50,234 bases of DNA from Streptomyces carpinensis (GCF_002154505.1 NZ_MUBM01000095.1:1-50234), one strand, 5' to 3'; shown: positions 1 to 8,627, counted from the first letter of the stretch. The notes: generated from the sequence alone by a model not told the origin. A program made the numbers and translations.

Positions 1-1
1 C

Positions 2-550
2 GAAGTCCCGGCGATCGCCGGCGCGTACCTCTTCGAGCCGACGCCGTACGCCGACGAGCGCGGCTTCTTCTGCCGCACCTTCGACGCCGACGTGGTCCGC
101 TCGGTCGGCCTCGACCCGGACGCCTTCGTCCAGGACAGCCTGTCCCGCTCGGTCCGGGGCGTGCTGCGCGGCCTGCACCTGCGCTCCGGCGCCGGCGAGG
201 CCAAGCTGGTGCGGTGCTCGTACGGGAGGATCTTCGACGTCGTCGTGGACCTGCGGACGGACTCGCCGACCTACCTGGGCCGGGCCTTCTTCGAGCTGTC
301 CGGCGACACGCAGGCGACCCTGTACATCCCGGCGGGGTGTGCGCACGGCTTCCAGGCGCTGACCGAAACCGCCGACACCTCGTACCGGATCGACCGCCCG
401 CACGATCCGGCAGAGGACGTGACGATCGCCTTCGACGACCCAGAACTGGCCATCCCCTGGCCGCTGCCGGTCACATCGATGTCCCAGCGGGACCGGAAGG
501 CGCCTAGCCTCGCCGAGGTCCTTCAGCAACGAGAGTGGAGGCCGGCGTGA
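2..550 (+). CDS. dTDP-4-dehydrorhamnose 3,5-epimerase-like protein (5' end outside window)
   Basis: The reading frame is open from base 2, so the start lies upstream of the window. The first visible residues (GAYLFEPTPYADERGFF) are the conserved N-terminal part of the RmlC/RfbC cupin family, followed by RGVLRGLHLR, which carries the catalytic-region His. The family epimerises C3 and C5 of dTDP-4-keto-6-deoxyglucose during deoxysugar synthesis in the cytoplasm. About 182 residues are seen, close to the usual 180-200, so only a few are missing. The stop overlaps the start of the next gene (GTGA), showing translational coupling to the aminotransferase. The exact sugar substrate cannot be told; a non-rhamnose epimerase is possible. 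Confidence 0.9.
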   Translation, partial: EVPAIAGAYLFEPTPYADERGFFCRTFDADVVRSVGLDPDAFVQDSLSRSVRGVLRGLHLRSGAGEAKLVRCSYGRIFDVVVDLRTDSPTYLGRAFFELSGDTQATLYIPAGCAHGFQALTETADTSYRIDRPHDPAEDVTIAFDDPELAIPWPLPVTSMSQRDRKAPSLAEVLQQREWRPA

Positions 551-1881
551 ACACCGAAGACACCGCAGAGCTCATCCTGCCCCGGTCGCGGAGGGCGAAC
601 GAGCGGCTGCACGCCATGATCCCCGGAGGCGCGCACACCTACGCCAAGGGCGACGACCAGTACCCCGAGAACCTGGCCCCGGTCATCAGCCACGGCCGTG
701 GTGCCCACGTGTGGGACGTCGACGGCAACCGCTACGTCGAGTACGGCTCCGGCCTGCGGTCGGTCAGCCTCGGCCACGCCCACCCACGCGTGATCGAGGC
801 GGTGCGACGGGAACTCGAGCGCGGCAGCAACTTCGTCCGGCCGTCCATCATGGAGGTCGAAGCCGCGGAACGCTTCCTGGCCACGGTGCCGACCGCCGAG
901 ATGGTGAAGTTCGCGAAGAACGGCTCCGACGCCACCACCGCCGCGGTGCGCCTCGCCCGCGCCGCCACCGGGCGCTCGCGGGTGGCCATCTGCGCCGACC
1001 ACCCGTTCTTCTCCGTCGACGACTGGTTCATCGGCACCACGCCGATGTCCGACGGCATTCCGGCGGCGACCAACGAGCTCACCGTGGCGTTCCCCTACGG
1101 GGACCTGGCCGCCACGGAAGAGATGCTCACCCGGTACCAGGACGAGATCGCCTGCCTGATCCTCGAACCCGCCACCCACACCGAGCCGCCGCCCGGGTAC
1201 CTCGCCGGCCTGCGCGAGCTGGCCGACCGGCACGGCTGCGTACTGATCTTCGATGAGATGATCACCGGCTTCCGCTGGTCCGAGGCGGGCGCCCAGGGTT
1301 TGTACGGCGTCGTCCCCGACCTCTCCACGTTCGGCAAGGCGCTGGGCAACGGATTCGCCGTCTCCGCGCTGGCCGGGCGTCGCGATCTGATGGAGCGGGG
1401 CGGGCTGCGTCACTCCGGGGACCGGGTGTTCCTGCTGTCCACCACGCACGGTGCGGAGACACACTCACTGGCCGCCGCGATGGCCGTGTTCACCACCTAC
1501 GTCGAGGAGGGCGTCACCGCGCGGCTGCACGCCCTCGGAGAGCGGTTGGCCGCCGGTGTCCGCGACGCCGCGGCCGGCGCGGGCGTCGGCGAGCACGTCG
1601 TCCTCCGGGGCCGGGCCAGCAACCTGGTCTTCGCCACCCTCGACGAGAACCGGCAGCCCTCGCAGCGGTACCGGACCCTGTTCCTGCGACGGCTCCTCGC
1701 GGGAGGGGTGCTCGCCCCGTCGTTCGTGGTGAGCAGCGCGCTCGACGACGCCGACATCGATCACACCGTCGAGGTGGTGGCCCAGGCATGTGCGGTGTAC
1801 CGGAAGGCACTGGACTCCGCCGACCCCACCTCCTGGCTGGCCGGGCGACCGGTGAAGCCCGTGTTCCGCCGCTTGGCTTGA
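547..1881 (+). CDS. Glutamate-1-semialdehyde 2,1-aminomutase-like class III aminotransferase
   Basis: PLP-dependent class III aminotransferase of about 444 residues. The PLP lysine is K264 in STFGKALGNG, preceded by LIFDEMITGFR, where the Asp contacts the PLP pyridine nitrogen. GSA-aminomutases of heme synthesis share this fold, but coupling to an RmlC-like epimerase suggests a role in sugar or secondary metabolism rather than HemL; that is inference. I chose GTG 547 because it overlaps the upstream stop (GTGA) and has GGAGG at 537-541. An upstream GTG at 535 is in frame but lies on the ribosome-binding site. Confidence 0.88.
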   Translation: MNTEDTAELILPRSRRANERLHAMIPGGAHTYAKGDDQYPENLAPVISHGRGAHVWDVDGNRYVEYGSGLRSVSLGHAHPRVIEAVRRELERGSNFVRPSIMEVEAAERFLATVPTAEMVKFAKNGSDATTAAVRLARAATGRSRVAICADHPFFSVDDWFIGTTPMSDGIPAATNELTVAFPYGDLAATEEMLTRYQDEIACLILEPATHTEPPPGYLAGLRELADRHGCVLIFDEMITGFRWSEAGAQGLYGVVPDLSTFGKALGNGFAVSALAGRRDLMERGGLRHSGDRVFLLSTTHGAETHSLAAAMAVFTTYVEEGVTARLHALGERLAAGVRDAAAGAGVGEHVVLRGRASNLVFATLDENRQPSQRYRTLFLRRLLAGGVLAPSFVVSSALDDADIDHTVEVVAQACAVYRKALDSADPTSWLAGRPVKPVFRRLA

Positions 1882-1893
1882 CATGACGTGACG

Positions 1894-2601
1894 TCAGCGG
1901 CGCTCCGGCCCACCGGCGTCGGCCACCCGGTCGACCGGCTGGTCAGCCGTCCGGTCGACCAGCCGGTCAGCCGTCCGGTCGACCAGCCACGCGGTCGCCG
2001 GTACGACCGCCAGCGCGGTGCACCAGCCGCCGAGGACGTCCGTCGGGTAGTGCGCGCCCAGGTCGACCTGTGCCCAGCCCATGGCGGCGCCGGCGACCAG
2101 CGCCGTGGCGAGCACGAGTGACGTGCCGGCCGTCCTCCCGAGGCCGAGCCGGCCGGTCGCGAGCAGCGCCACCACGAGGGCGACCGCCGTGAGGAAGGCG
2201 GTGTGCCCGCTCGGAAAGGACAGGTTGCCGGCGCCGTGGATGGTGCGTCCCACCACATGCTTGAGCAGCGTCGCCGCCCCCACGGCCATGCCGACGCCGG
2301 CAACGACGAGCACCGCTGCCCGGGGACGCCGAAGCAGCAGGCAGCCCGTCACGATGGCCACGACCACCGTCGTCGCTCCCCCGGGCTCCCCCAGGAAGTC
2401 CAGGGCATGAGCGACGTTCCGCCACGGCGGTCCCACACCGTCCACCGCCGCCGAGATCCGCGTGTCCACCGTGGCGGGCCCGCTGTCGTCGGCGAACAGG
2501 ACACCGAGCACGACGACCACCAGTGCGGCGAGTACTGCCGTCAGCCCGAGCCACACACGCAGCGGTGGAGGCAGCACCGCGGGCGCCGACCGGCCGGTCA
2601 C
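1894..2601 (-). CDS. PAP2-family membrane phosphatase
   Basis: Integral membrane phosphatidic-acid-phosphatase-like enzyme with hydrophobic helices and the three PAP2 motifs in order: KHVVGRT (motif C1), PSGH with the catalytic-site His (C2), and a degenerate C3 ending HYPTDVLGG. Members dephosphorylate phospholipids or prenyl pyrophosphates at the outer face of the membrane. The C-terminus ends in VDRTAD-type octapeptide repeats, which the family lacks. Start taken at GTG 2601, before VTGRSAPAV, because the upstream extension to ATG 2712 is hydrophilic, His/Arg-rich and unlike the family; the longer start cannot be excluded. It converges on the aminotransferase gene and stands alone. Confidence 0.82.
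   Translation of the reverse strand: MTGRSAPAVLPPPLRVWLGLTAVLAALVVVVLGVLFADDSGPATVDTRISAAVDGVGPPWRNVAHALDFLGEPGGATTVVVAIVTGCLLLRRPRAAVLVVAGVGMAVGAATLLKHVVGRTIHGAGNLSFPSGHTAFLTAVALVVALLATGRLGLGRTAGTSLVLATALVAGAAMGWAQVDLGAHYPTDVLGGWCTALAVVPATAWLVDRTADRLVDRTADQPVDRVADAGGPERR
1930..1988. repeat. 24-bp tandem repeat in the PAP2 gene 3' end
   Basis: Two 24-bp copies (1930-1953, 1954-1977) and a partial third (to 1988) that begins GTCGACCAGCC. The first copy differs by GG/CT changes in the middle. On the minus strand they encode an octapeptide repeat (LVDRTADR, LVDRTADQ, PVDRVAD) at the C-terminus of the phosphatase. Copy number may vary between strains. Confidence 0.8.
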
Positions 2602-2814
2602 ACGCCCACCGCGCCCGGTCGGCCTGCGGTGCTCTGCCGTGATCGGGTGTAGATCTCGACTTCTTGAGTCAGGGTGAGGGTGCGGCCCTTCATCCGACCG
2701 GTGGGCAGCCATGAATGCGATGCACCTCTCCCTCCCGTCAGGGCCGACGCCATGTCACCCACCGCTGCCGCGATGCCGCGTCCCCGAGAACTGCCCGCTG
2801 CCGCCCACCGACAT

Positions 2815-2971
2815 GGCCGGGATCGTCAGATGTACGGGCTGCGCACGGCTGGACCGAGCAAGATTGCGAACACGTCGAGCGCGAACTGGGCCGGGCCGAC
2901 TTCCAGGACCGCTCCGGCCAAGCGGCCAAACACCACTGCCGCCTGCCGACGTGGCCTTCGGCTTCTGCTGA
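2815..2971 (+). pseudogene. IS701-like transposase C-terminal remnant, frameshifted
   Basis: Fragments in different frames resemble the C-terminal DDE region of IS701/IS4-type transposases common in streptomycetes: MYGLR in one frame, WTEQDCEHVERELGRADFQD in a second, then VAFGFC in a third just before a TGA. In intact homologues these blocks follow each other in one frame (YGLR-xW-EQ-..-VERELG-ADFQ-RS-..-CAFSFCW). At least two frameshifts are needed and no catalytic DDE core or terminal inverted repeats were seen. It is therefore a decayed relic, recognised from memory of the family rather than by alignment. Confidence 0.5.
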
Positions 2972-3555
2972 CGCCAACTCCCCACCAACGAGCCCCCCGT
3001 CGTGTCCGACTGGCCCCTGCGGGAGCCACCAGCCTGCGCAGCCCCGCACTCGCCAGCCCGTCCATCACCCTGGCCAACGGCATAGGAATCAGTCTCTGCT
3101 TCGCACCCTAACCAACAATGCGATCGCGGCAAACCGCCGGCAGAAGGTCCGCGTGTCAACACTCCGCGAACGTCGGTTCCGGATCGCTTGCCATCCGAGC
3201 GGGACGCCGGACGGCGCGCCAGGCCCCTGCCACGGGTGCAGGTCAGCAAGCTGGGACACCGTCCGGCCTGCTGCTGACCATGGTGTGCACGTTGATCGAG
3301 TTGTCCATGTGCTTCGCGTATCCCGGGACCGTCAGCCGACCCGGTTCGCGAGGGACTCGGCAACGGGTGGTCTTCTTTTCCTCCATCATCGTCGTTCGGC
3401 TCGGCCTCGTTGCCGACCCGGCCGCCGCGTGGGGTCGACCCGCGCGGTCACCGGGCCGTCCGCGCGACAAGGCGTCGGGTCCGCCTGTCCGGCGAACGCC
3501 CCGGTGGGCGGGGCCGGTTCGAGGAGCATCCGGCTCACCGATAGCCTGCGTCACC
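2972..3555. other. Stretch without a recognisable gene
   Basis: About 580 bases between the transposase relic and the glutaredoxin-like gene. Reading frames are open on both strands, but their codon bias and sequences do not resemble a protein family I know. The base composition around 3360-3400 is less GC-rich (a cttcttttcctcc-type stretch). It is probably further debris of the same element plus the promoter of the following gene. Confidence 0.5.
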
Positions 3556-3993
3556 ATGACGCGTGCTTGGATCCTGCCCCTGACGCTTGTGCTGTGCGGC
3601 TCAGCCGTCGCAACCGGGCTGGTCCTCAGGAGGGAGCCCGGCTCAGCCGTATCACTCCTGCTGGTGTTCGTGGTGCTCGCCTTCGTGAACTCGCCCGTGA
3701 TGTTCCCGAGGTCGATCGGTGCGGTGGAGGCACAACGCCGCAGCGCCGTCGACGGCCGGCCGGTCGTCTACTGGCGGCCGGGCTGCACCTACTGCCTGCG
3801 ACTGCGCGTGCGGTTGGGCCGCAGTGCTCACCGGTTGCACTGGGTCGACATCTGGCGCGACCCGGCCGGGGCGGCAGCGGTGAGGGCAGCCAACGACGGC
3901 GACGAGACCGTGCCGACTGTCGTCGTGGCGGGCCGCCCACACACCAACCCCGACCCCGCATGGGTGCGCGAACAGCTCTCCACTGCCCTATGA
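3556..3993 (+). CDS. Membrane-anchored glutaredoxin/mycoredoxin-like protein
   Basis: Protein of 145 residues with two N-terminal hydrophobic segments (about residues 4-20 and 30-50), then a glutaredoxin domain starting at VVYWRPGCTYCLRL. C77 and C80 form the CTYC dithiol site; mycoredoxins usually have CGYC or CPWC. The cis-Pro motif TVPTVVV lies near residue 120. Such proteins reduce mixed disulfides with mycothiol in actinobacteria. Start ATG 3556 gives the correct length; the open frame runs upstream to 3118, but that extension has no homology to the family. Isolated gene; the partner is unknown. Confidence 0.85.
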   Translation: MTRAWILPLTLVLCGSAVATGLVLRREPGSAVSLLLVFVVLAFVNSPVMFPRSIGAVEAQRRSAVDGRPVVYWRPGCTYCLRLRVRLGRSAHRLHWVDIWRDPAGAAAVRAANDGDETVPTVVVAGRPHTNPDPAWVREQLSTAL

Positions 3994-4352
3994 CCGAGCG
4001 CGGCGCCCTGCCGACGAGACGCCCGCAAGCCAGAAGATCACGCACCAGCGAGGGCCCCGGCCCGAGTTCGCGGCCCCCGATCGTGCACCCCGCGCGCTGG
4101 GCCACCCCGCGCAGCAACGCCTTGGCGCAACCTCCCGCGCGATCACCGCTGCCGCCGCATCCACCGACTCCGCCCGGTCGGTGGCGCGGTCGCCGGCCGC
4201 ACGGCCACGCCGCCTGAGCAGTCCGCAGGTCAAAGGCGCACCCGCGCACCCGGCGCTCCTGTACGTCCAGCGCCCCCTACGCCCGGCGGAGTAGACACGA
4301 TGGCTCCCCCCGCAGGATGATCGCGAGTGTGCCATGGGCGATGCTGTGGCCT
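3994..4352. other. Intergenic stretch, nothing recognised
   Basis: About 360 bases between the glutaredoxin-like gene and the hydrolase. Open frames exist on both strands but have no family resemblance and no convincing ribosome-binding site. Confidence 0.5.
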
Positions 4353-5438
4353 GTGACAGCTGATCTTCGCCGTGCTGGAGCCGAACCCGGGGACGGAGAC
4401 GGGGGCGCCCATCCGGCATCCGCTCCGCCGTCGCCCCCTGCCGGGGGCGCGCAGCGGCCACGCCGCTCCCGGCTGCGGCGGTGGCTGCGGCGCGCGGTGC
4501 CGGCCTGTGCCGTGGTGCTGATGGTCGTCACGGCGGCCTCACTCGTCTACAACGGCGTCACGGCCGGGCGCGCGGCTCCGCCGCGGGGGCTCAGGTACGT
4601 GCAGGCCGCCGACATCCGCACGCGCTACCAGACATGGGGTACGGCGGGCCCACCGGTGGTCCTGGTGCACGGCGCCTTCGAATCCGTGGACACCTGGTCG
4701 CGCCTTGCCCCGCTGCTCGCCCGCGACCACCGGGTGTACGCGCTCGACCTGACGGGCGACGGATACAGCGAGCGCCAGGGCCCGTACACCGTCGACCATT
4801 TCACCCGGCAGCTCCTGGGCTTCCTGGACGCCATGCACCTCGGCGGTCCGGGCGGGCGCCCGCTGCTGGTGGGGCACTCCAGCGGAGCCGCCGTGGTCAC
4901 CGAGGCGGCGTTGCGGGCCCCTGGCCGGCTGGGGGGTGTGATGCTCCTCGACGGCGACGCCCTCGACACGGGTGCCGGGCCGCCGCCGGCCTTCAAGTAC
5001 GTGCTGATCGACCCGTACCGCACCAGCCTGCTGCGGCTCGGGCTCGGCATCGACGCGGTGATACGCGGTGTGTACGACGCACAGTGCGGGCCGGCCTGTC
5101 CGCGCCTGGACGCCGCCGGTCTGGATCAGTGGCGACGCCCGCTCCGGGTGCCGGGCGCGGAGAGCGCGCTCTGGAGCATGCTGGCCGCCGGGGTGCCGGG
5201 GCTGCCGGCGGACCGGGTGGCTCGGCTCGCCGGGGTGCGTCTGCCCAAGTCGGTGGTGTTCGGCGCCCAGGACGACGTGTTCACCCGGCAGACTCCGCAG
5301 GAGACCGCCCGGCGGATCGGCGCACCGCCCGCGACGCTCATCCCCGGCGCCCGGCACCTGACGATGATCTCCAGCCCCGAGGCGGTCGCGACGGCCGTGG
5401 ACAGACTCACAGCGGCATCGGTCGCGGCATCTCGGTGA
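4353..5438 (+). CDS. Alpha/beta-fold hydrolase with N-terminal membrane anchor
   Basis: About 361 residues: a Pro/Arg-rich N-terminus, one transmembrane segment (ACAVVLMVVTAASLVY), then an alpha/beta hydrolase domain. Oxyanion-loop HGAFES, nucleophile S176 in the elbow GHSSGA, Asp in FGAQDDVF and catalytic His in GARHLT are all present. The domain probably lies outside the membrane. Substrate unknown; the family includes esterases, lipases and haloperoxidase-like enzymes. Start GTG 4353 (VTADLRRAG) was preferred to the ATGs at 4317 and 4341; the choice is uncertain. No operon partners. Confidence 0.82.
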   Translation: MTADLRRAGAEPGDGDGGAHPASAPPSPPAGGAQRPRRSRLRRWLRRAVPACAVVLMVVTAASLVYNGVTAGRAAPPRGLRYVQAADIRTRYQTWGTAGPPVVLVHGAFESVDTWSRLAPLLARDHRVYALDLTGDGYSERQGPYTVDHFTRQLLGFLDAMHLGGPGGRPLLVGHSSGAAVVTEAALRAPGRLGGVMLLDGDALDTGAGPPPAFKYVLIDPYRTSLLRLGLGIDAVIRGVYDAQCGPACPRLDAAGLDQWRRPLRVPGAESALWSMLAAGVPGLPADRVARLAGVRLPKSVVFGAQDDVFTRQTPQETARRIGAPPATLIPGARHLTMISSPEAVATAVDRLTAASVAASR

Positions 5439-5689
5439 TCCGCCGCTGCCCCGGCTCATGACCGTGAGGTGACTCAGCCAGCTGCGACGACGTGGTTCGG
5501 GCGCATCGGTCACGCCACACACCTGCGGTTGATCGTCCGCCCGCGCGCCGGGGGTCCGGCATGCGCGCGCGGGGCGCCGTGGCTGCCGGGCCGGCACATC
5601 GGCGTCCGCATCGCCCGTATCGACACAAGTGAACTGCTGGTTCGCCGACGGCGGGTCCTCGAACCGGCCGTGCAGGACGCCCTCACACG

Positions 5690-6345
5690 GGGTTGCTGTT
5701 CCGGCCCCACCGTGCCTGCAAGTCGGCCGTGCGGACGAAACCCGGTGCGCCGTCGCGGACCGCCCCACCCGTGCCGGCGCCCGCGCGGCGGCCGACGATG
5801 TCCGGTGCGAGGAGCGTCTCCAAGGAGGCGGCGTCTTTCCCGTTTCGGCTGCTGTGACGAAGGCGTACAGCAGACGTCGGTGTTCCGCCGCGTCCACGGC
5901 CTCCCGCCGCTCGGCCGCCAGATGTCTGCGGGCGCGGCTGGCGATCTTTCGGGTGTTCACGACGCTGAGCTGCAGCATGTCCGCGATCTCGGCGTAGGCG
6001 TATGGGAAGGCCTCGTGTCGGATGTACACGGCCCGCTCGGTGGCGGTCAGTCTCTCCATCACGAGGAGCAGTGCGAGTTCCAGCTCCTCCGCCTGCTGCA
6101 CGCCGGCCTCGGGGCCGCCCAGAGACAGCTTCGTCCAGGGACGTTTCCGTGCGGCACGCAGGCCGAACGCCGTTCCGAACGCGCTGCGTTGGGGGGCGGC
6201 GAGCCGGTCGAGTCGGTCCAGGAACGGTGCGCACAGCTGGCGGAGCCTGGCGAACGCGAGGTCCGTCTCGGACTCGACGCGCACTTCCCCGGCGGCTGCC
6301 GTCAGGGCGACGGCTTCCGGGCCGGTGCGGCGCAGGAGCGGGGAG
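5690..6345 (-). pseudogene. Mosaic relic: LuxR-ATPase fragment joined to an ECF41/SigJ-like sigma factor with SnoaL tail
   Basis: Reading from 6345 down, the first part resembles the ATPase region of large LuxR (LAL) regulators (LAFARLRQLCAPFLDRLD). At about 6170 it changes into an ECF41-type sigma factor from just before region 4: LTATERAVYIRHEAFPY and YAEIADMLQLS. The sigma domain continues to FVTAAETGK; the SnoaL-like domain then continues in another frame (DAASLETLLAPDIV), a one-base frameshift near 5830. Sigma region 2 and the SnoaL C-terminus with the NPDKL-type motif are missing. It looks like a recombination and deletion product, not a functional gene. Confidence 0.65.
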
Positions 6346-7026
6346 TCAGTCGATCGCGCGGGTCATCCGCGCCTCCTGGTGCGCGAAGGGGTCCCCGGCC
6401 GCCCGCCCTGCTTCTTCGCCGGTGAAGGCACTGGTGATCAGGGCCAGGGCGACCGTGTACGTCACCATGACGAGCGCGCCGCGCCCGGGGAAGCCGGTCC
6501 CCGCGGCTCCCAGCCCGACGAGCAGGTCCGAGCCGAGGAACACCAGCCCGCCCCAGGCCGCCCTGCTTCCCAGCACGCGCGCGGTCAGTGCCATGGCGAC
6601 CAGGGCCGACGCGTAGACCGCCACCGCGGCGCCGAGAACCGGCCCCAGCGCCGGCGCGATCGCGGCGACCGCGGCGACCCAGACGGCAAGGTGCACGGCG
6701 CACAGCAGGCGGCGGGGACGCAGATACCGCAGGGCGCCTGCGCGCAGGAACGCCGCCGTCCAACAGAGCTGCGCGCCCAGGAAGAACGCGATTCCGCCCC
6801 CGAAGGCCACCGGGCCGGGCAGCATCAGCGCCACGTCCCCGGCGGTGGCGAGACCGAGGCCGGCCAGGACCGGAACGTGCCGTGTGCCGGTACGGCGCCA
6901 CAGGTGTACGGCGAGCACGGGCGCCAGCAGGGGCTTGGCGATCCACTCCAGGGGCGGCAGGCCCGCCGCGACACCGGCGATGTCGAGAGCGGCCAGCGCG
7001 GCGAAGGCGACGATCAGCGGCGGCAT
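6346..7026 (-). CDS. YhhN/TMEM86 family protein, putative lysoplasmalogenase
   Basis: Polytopic membrane protein of 226 residues. It has the YhhN-family features: a WIAKPLLAPVLAVHL motif in the first third, then GLATAGDVALMLPG and a late GSDLLVG. Family members characterised in animals (TMEM86) and Legionella hydrolyse the vinyl-ether bond of lysoplasmalogens. ATG 7026 starts one base after the stop of the upstream gene (TGACATG), so it is the last gene of a three-gene operon with an alkylglycerol-monooxygenase-like enzyme and a FadR-type regulator. That pairing supports an ether-lipid role, but the substrate is inferred. Confidence 0.85.
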   Translation of the reverse strand: MPPLIVAFAALAALDIAGVAAGLPPLEWIAKPLLAPVLAVHLWRRTGTRHVPVLAGLGLATAGDVALMLPGPVAFGGGIAFFLGAQLCWTAAFLRAGALRYLRPRRLLCAVHLAVWVAAVAAIAPALGPVLGAAVAVYASALVAMALTARVLGSRAAWGGLVFLGSDLLVGLGAAGTGFPGRGALVMVTYTVALALITSAFTGEEAGRAAGDPFAHQEARMTRAID

Positions 7027-7027
7027 G

Positions 7028-7861
7028 TCAGGCGTCCGCCCTCGGTGCCCAGCCGGGCGGCCCGAACAGATACCCGGCACGGTCGCGCCAGCGCCGCGCC
7101 GCGCGGACGTCGCGCCAGGCGGCCGCGAACTCGTGGAAGGCCACCCGCACCGGGTTGTAGGTGTCGATGTTCTTCGTCAGGCCGTACACCACGCGTACGC
7201 CCTCCGGTTCGAACGTGCCGAGGAGCCGGTCCCAGACGATGAGGATGCCGCCGTAGTTGCGGTCCAGGTAGACGTTGTTCGAGCCGTGGTGGACGCGGTG
7301 GTGGGAGGGCGTGTTGAAGAACCACTCCACGGGCCGCCACAGCCTGTCCACCCGCTCGGTGTGCAGGAAGAACTGGTAGACGAGGCTGAAGGCCTGCTGG
7401 AGCAGGATCATCCACGGCGGAACGCCGAGCAGTGCCAGCGGCAGCCAGAAGGGCAAGCCCGTCATCGGCGTCCAGCTCTGGCGCAGGGCGGTCGAGAGGT
7501 TGAAGCGGACGCTGGAGTGATGGACCACATGGCTCGCCCACAGCACCCGCACCCGGTGGTGGGCGCGGTGGAAGGCGTAGTACGCCAGGTCGTCGCCGAA
7601 GAACAGCAGCACCCACGTCCACGCGGACGACGGTGACAGGTGCCAGGGGACGACGGCGAAGACTCCCGCGTACAGCAGGATCGTCACCACCTTCCACGGG
7701 ACCGCGACGACCTGGCTGCCGGCACCCATGGACATGCTGGTGACGGTGTCCCGCAGTTCGTAGCCGCGCTCGTCGTCGTCCGGCAGGAAGCGGTAGGACA
7801 GTGCCTCGACGACGACCAGCAGCACGAACGCGGGTATCGCGTAGACCACGGCAGGGATCAT
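7028..7861 (-). CDS. Fatty acid hydroxylase superfamily, alkylglycerol monooxygenase-like (AGMO/TMEM195)
   Basis: Membrane di-iron enzyme of 277 residues with the eight-His motifs HRAHH, HVVHHSS and SHHRVHHG. The stretch FNLSTALRQS, then LVYQFFLHTE, NTPSHHRVHHG, DRNYGGILIVWDRLLGTFE and VVYGLT closely follow animal alkylglycerol monooxygenase rather than sterol desaturases. AGMO cleaves O-alkyl ether bonds using tetrahydrobiopterin. Start ATG 7861 lies one base after the regulator stop (TGACATG). A natural substrate has not been shown; carotenoid or fatty-acid hydroxylation is the alternative. Confidence 0.87.
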   Translation of the reverse strand: MIPAVVYAIPAFVLLVVVEALSYRFLPDDDERGYELRDTVTSMSMGAGSQVVAVPWKVVTILLYAGVFAVVPWHLSPSSAWTWVLLFFGDDLAYYAFHRAHHRVRVLWASHVVHHSSVRFNLSTALRQSWTPMTGLPFWLPLALLGVPPWMILLQQAFSLVYQFFLHTERVDRLWRPVEWFFNTPSHHRVHHGSNNVYLDRNYGGILIVWDRLLGTFEPEGVRVVYGLTKNIDTYNPVRVAFHEFAAAWRDVRAARRWRDRAGYLFGPPGWAPRADA

Positions 7862-7862
7862 G

Positions 7863-8576
7863 TCAGCGCACCGCCTTCCGCGGCGTCGCGGGCACGCTGC
7901 GGGACAGCAGCTCGCGCGCCAGCCGTTCGGCCGCCTCGGCCTCGCGTGCCGCGATGTGCGCCGCCAGCCGCTGATGCGCTTCGACATCGAGGAGTTCCGC
8001 GGTCCGCAGGTCGTCCGGCACGTCGGCGACCGGGAGCGCGCCGCCCACCAGGCTGTTGAACGCCAGCAGGTAGGCGACGTTCCCGGAGCCCTCCACGATC
8101 AGTCGCCACCAGGCGATGTCCGCGTCGGCCAGTTCGGTCAGATCGGGCCCGGAGCGCGCGTACCGGCCCGCGGCCTCGACGATCTCCGCGGCGGTGCCCT
8201 CGGAGCAGCGGAGCGCGCACAGCCGGGCCGCGTCGGCGCCGATGCACGCCCGCATCTCCAGGGCGTCGCGGGTGAGGTCCTCCACCGAGGGACCGGCGTC
8301 GGCCGCCGCGATGCCCATGGCGAGGTCGAGGCCGGCGGTGCGCCGCCAGTCCAGGACGAGCGTGCGGCCACCGTGGCTGACCTCGACCAGCCGTGCCTGC
8401 TGGAGCCGCTTGACGGCCTCACGGACGGCATGCCGGTTCACACCGAACTCGGCTGCCAGGTCGCGTTCGGCGGTGAGTGCGGCACCGGCCGGCAGTTCCC
8501 CGCCGAGGATCCTGTCGCGTAGCAGGGCGAAGAGCTGGTCGGAGACCGCCTCGCGCCGGATGGGTCCCTGGTTCAT
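7863..8576 (-). CDS. GntR/FadR-family transcriptional regulator
   Basis: Protein of 237 residues with an N-terminal winged helix (LRDRILGGELPAGAALTAERDLAAEFGVNRHAVREA is the classic GntR pattern) and a C-terminal all-helical FadR/FCD-type ligand domain. Start ATG 8576 (MNQGPIRREAV) fits the family and sits 28 bases from a FadR-box-like palindrome, implying autoregulation. It is the first gene of the operon with the ether-lipid-type enzymes, so a fatty aldehyde, fatty acid or acyl-CoA from alkyl chains is a plausible effector; this is inference. Confidence 0.88.
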   Translation of the reverse strand: MNQGPIRREAVSDQLFALLRDRILGGELPAGAALTAERDLAAEFGVNRHAVREAVKRLQQARLVEVSHGGRTLVLDWRRTAGLDLAMGIAAADAGPSVEDLTRDALEMRACIGADAARLCALRCSEGTAAEIVEAAGRYARSGPDLTELADADIAWWRLIVEGSGNVAYLLAFNSLVGGALPVADVPDDLRTAELLDVEAHQRLAAHIAAREAEAAERLARELLSRSVPATPRKAVR

Positions 8577-8603
8577 GGCGATCAGAGTGAACGCGCGGGA
8601 CTT

Positions 8604-8627
8604 ACTGGTCAACTGGTTGGACCAGAA
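8604..8627. promoter_or_regulatory. FadR-box-like operator upstream of the gntR operon
   Basis: AACTGGTTGGACCAGAA at 8611-8627 matches the enterobacterial FadR pattern AACTGGTCnGACCnGTT at most positions. It overlaps a second TGGTC at 8606-8610, giving TGGTC...GACCA symmetry. It sits 28-51 bases upstream of the regulator ATG, where a repressor would block transcription. Confidence 0.6.

Noticed and set aside
4539..5690. Minus-strand continuation of the sigma-factor relic frame through the hydrolase gene
   Set aside because: Only the part above about 5690 resembles known proteins; the rest is antisense to the alpha/beta hydrolase.
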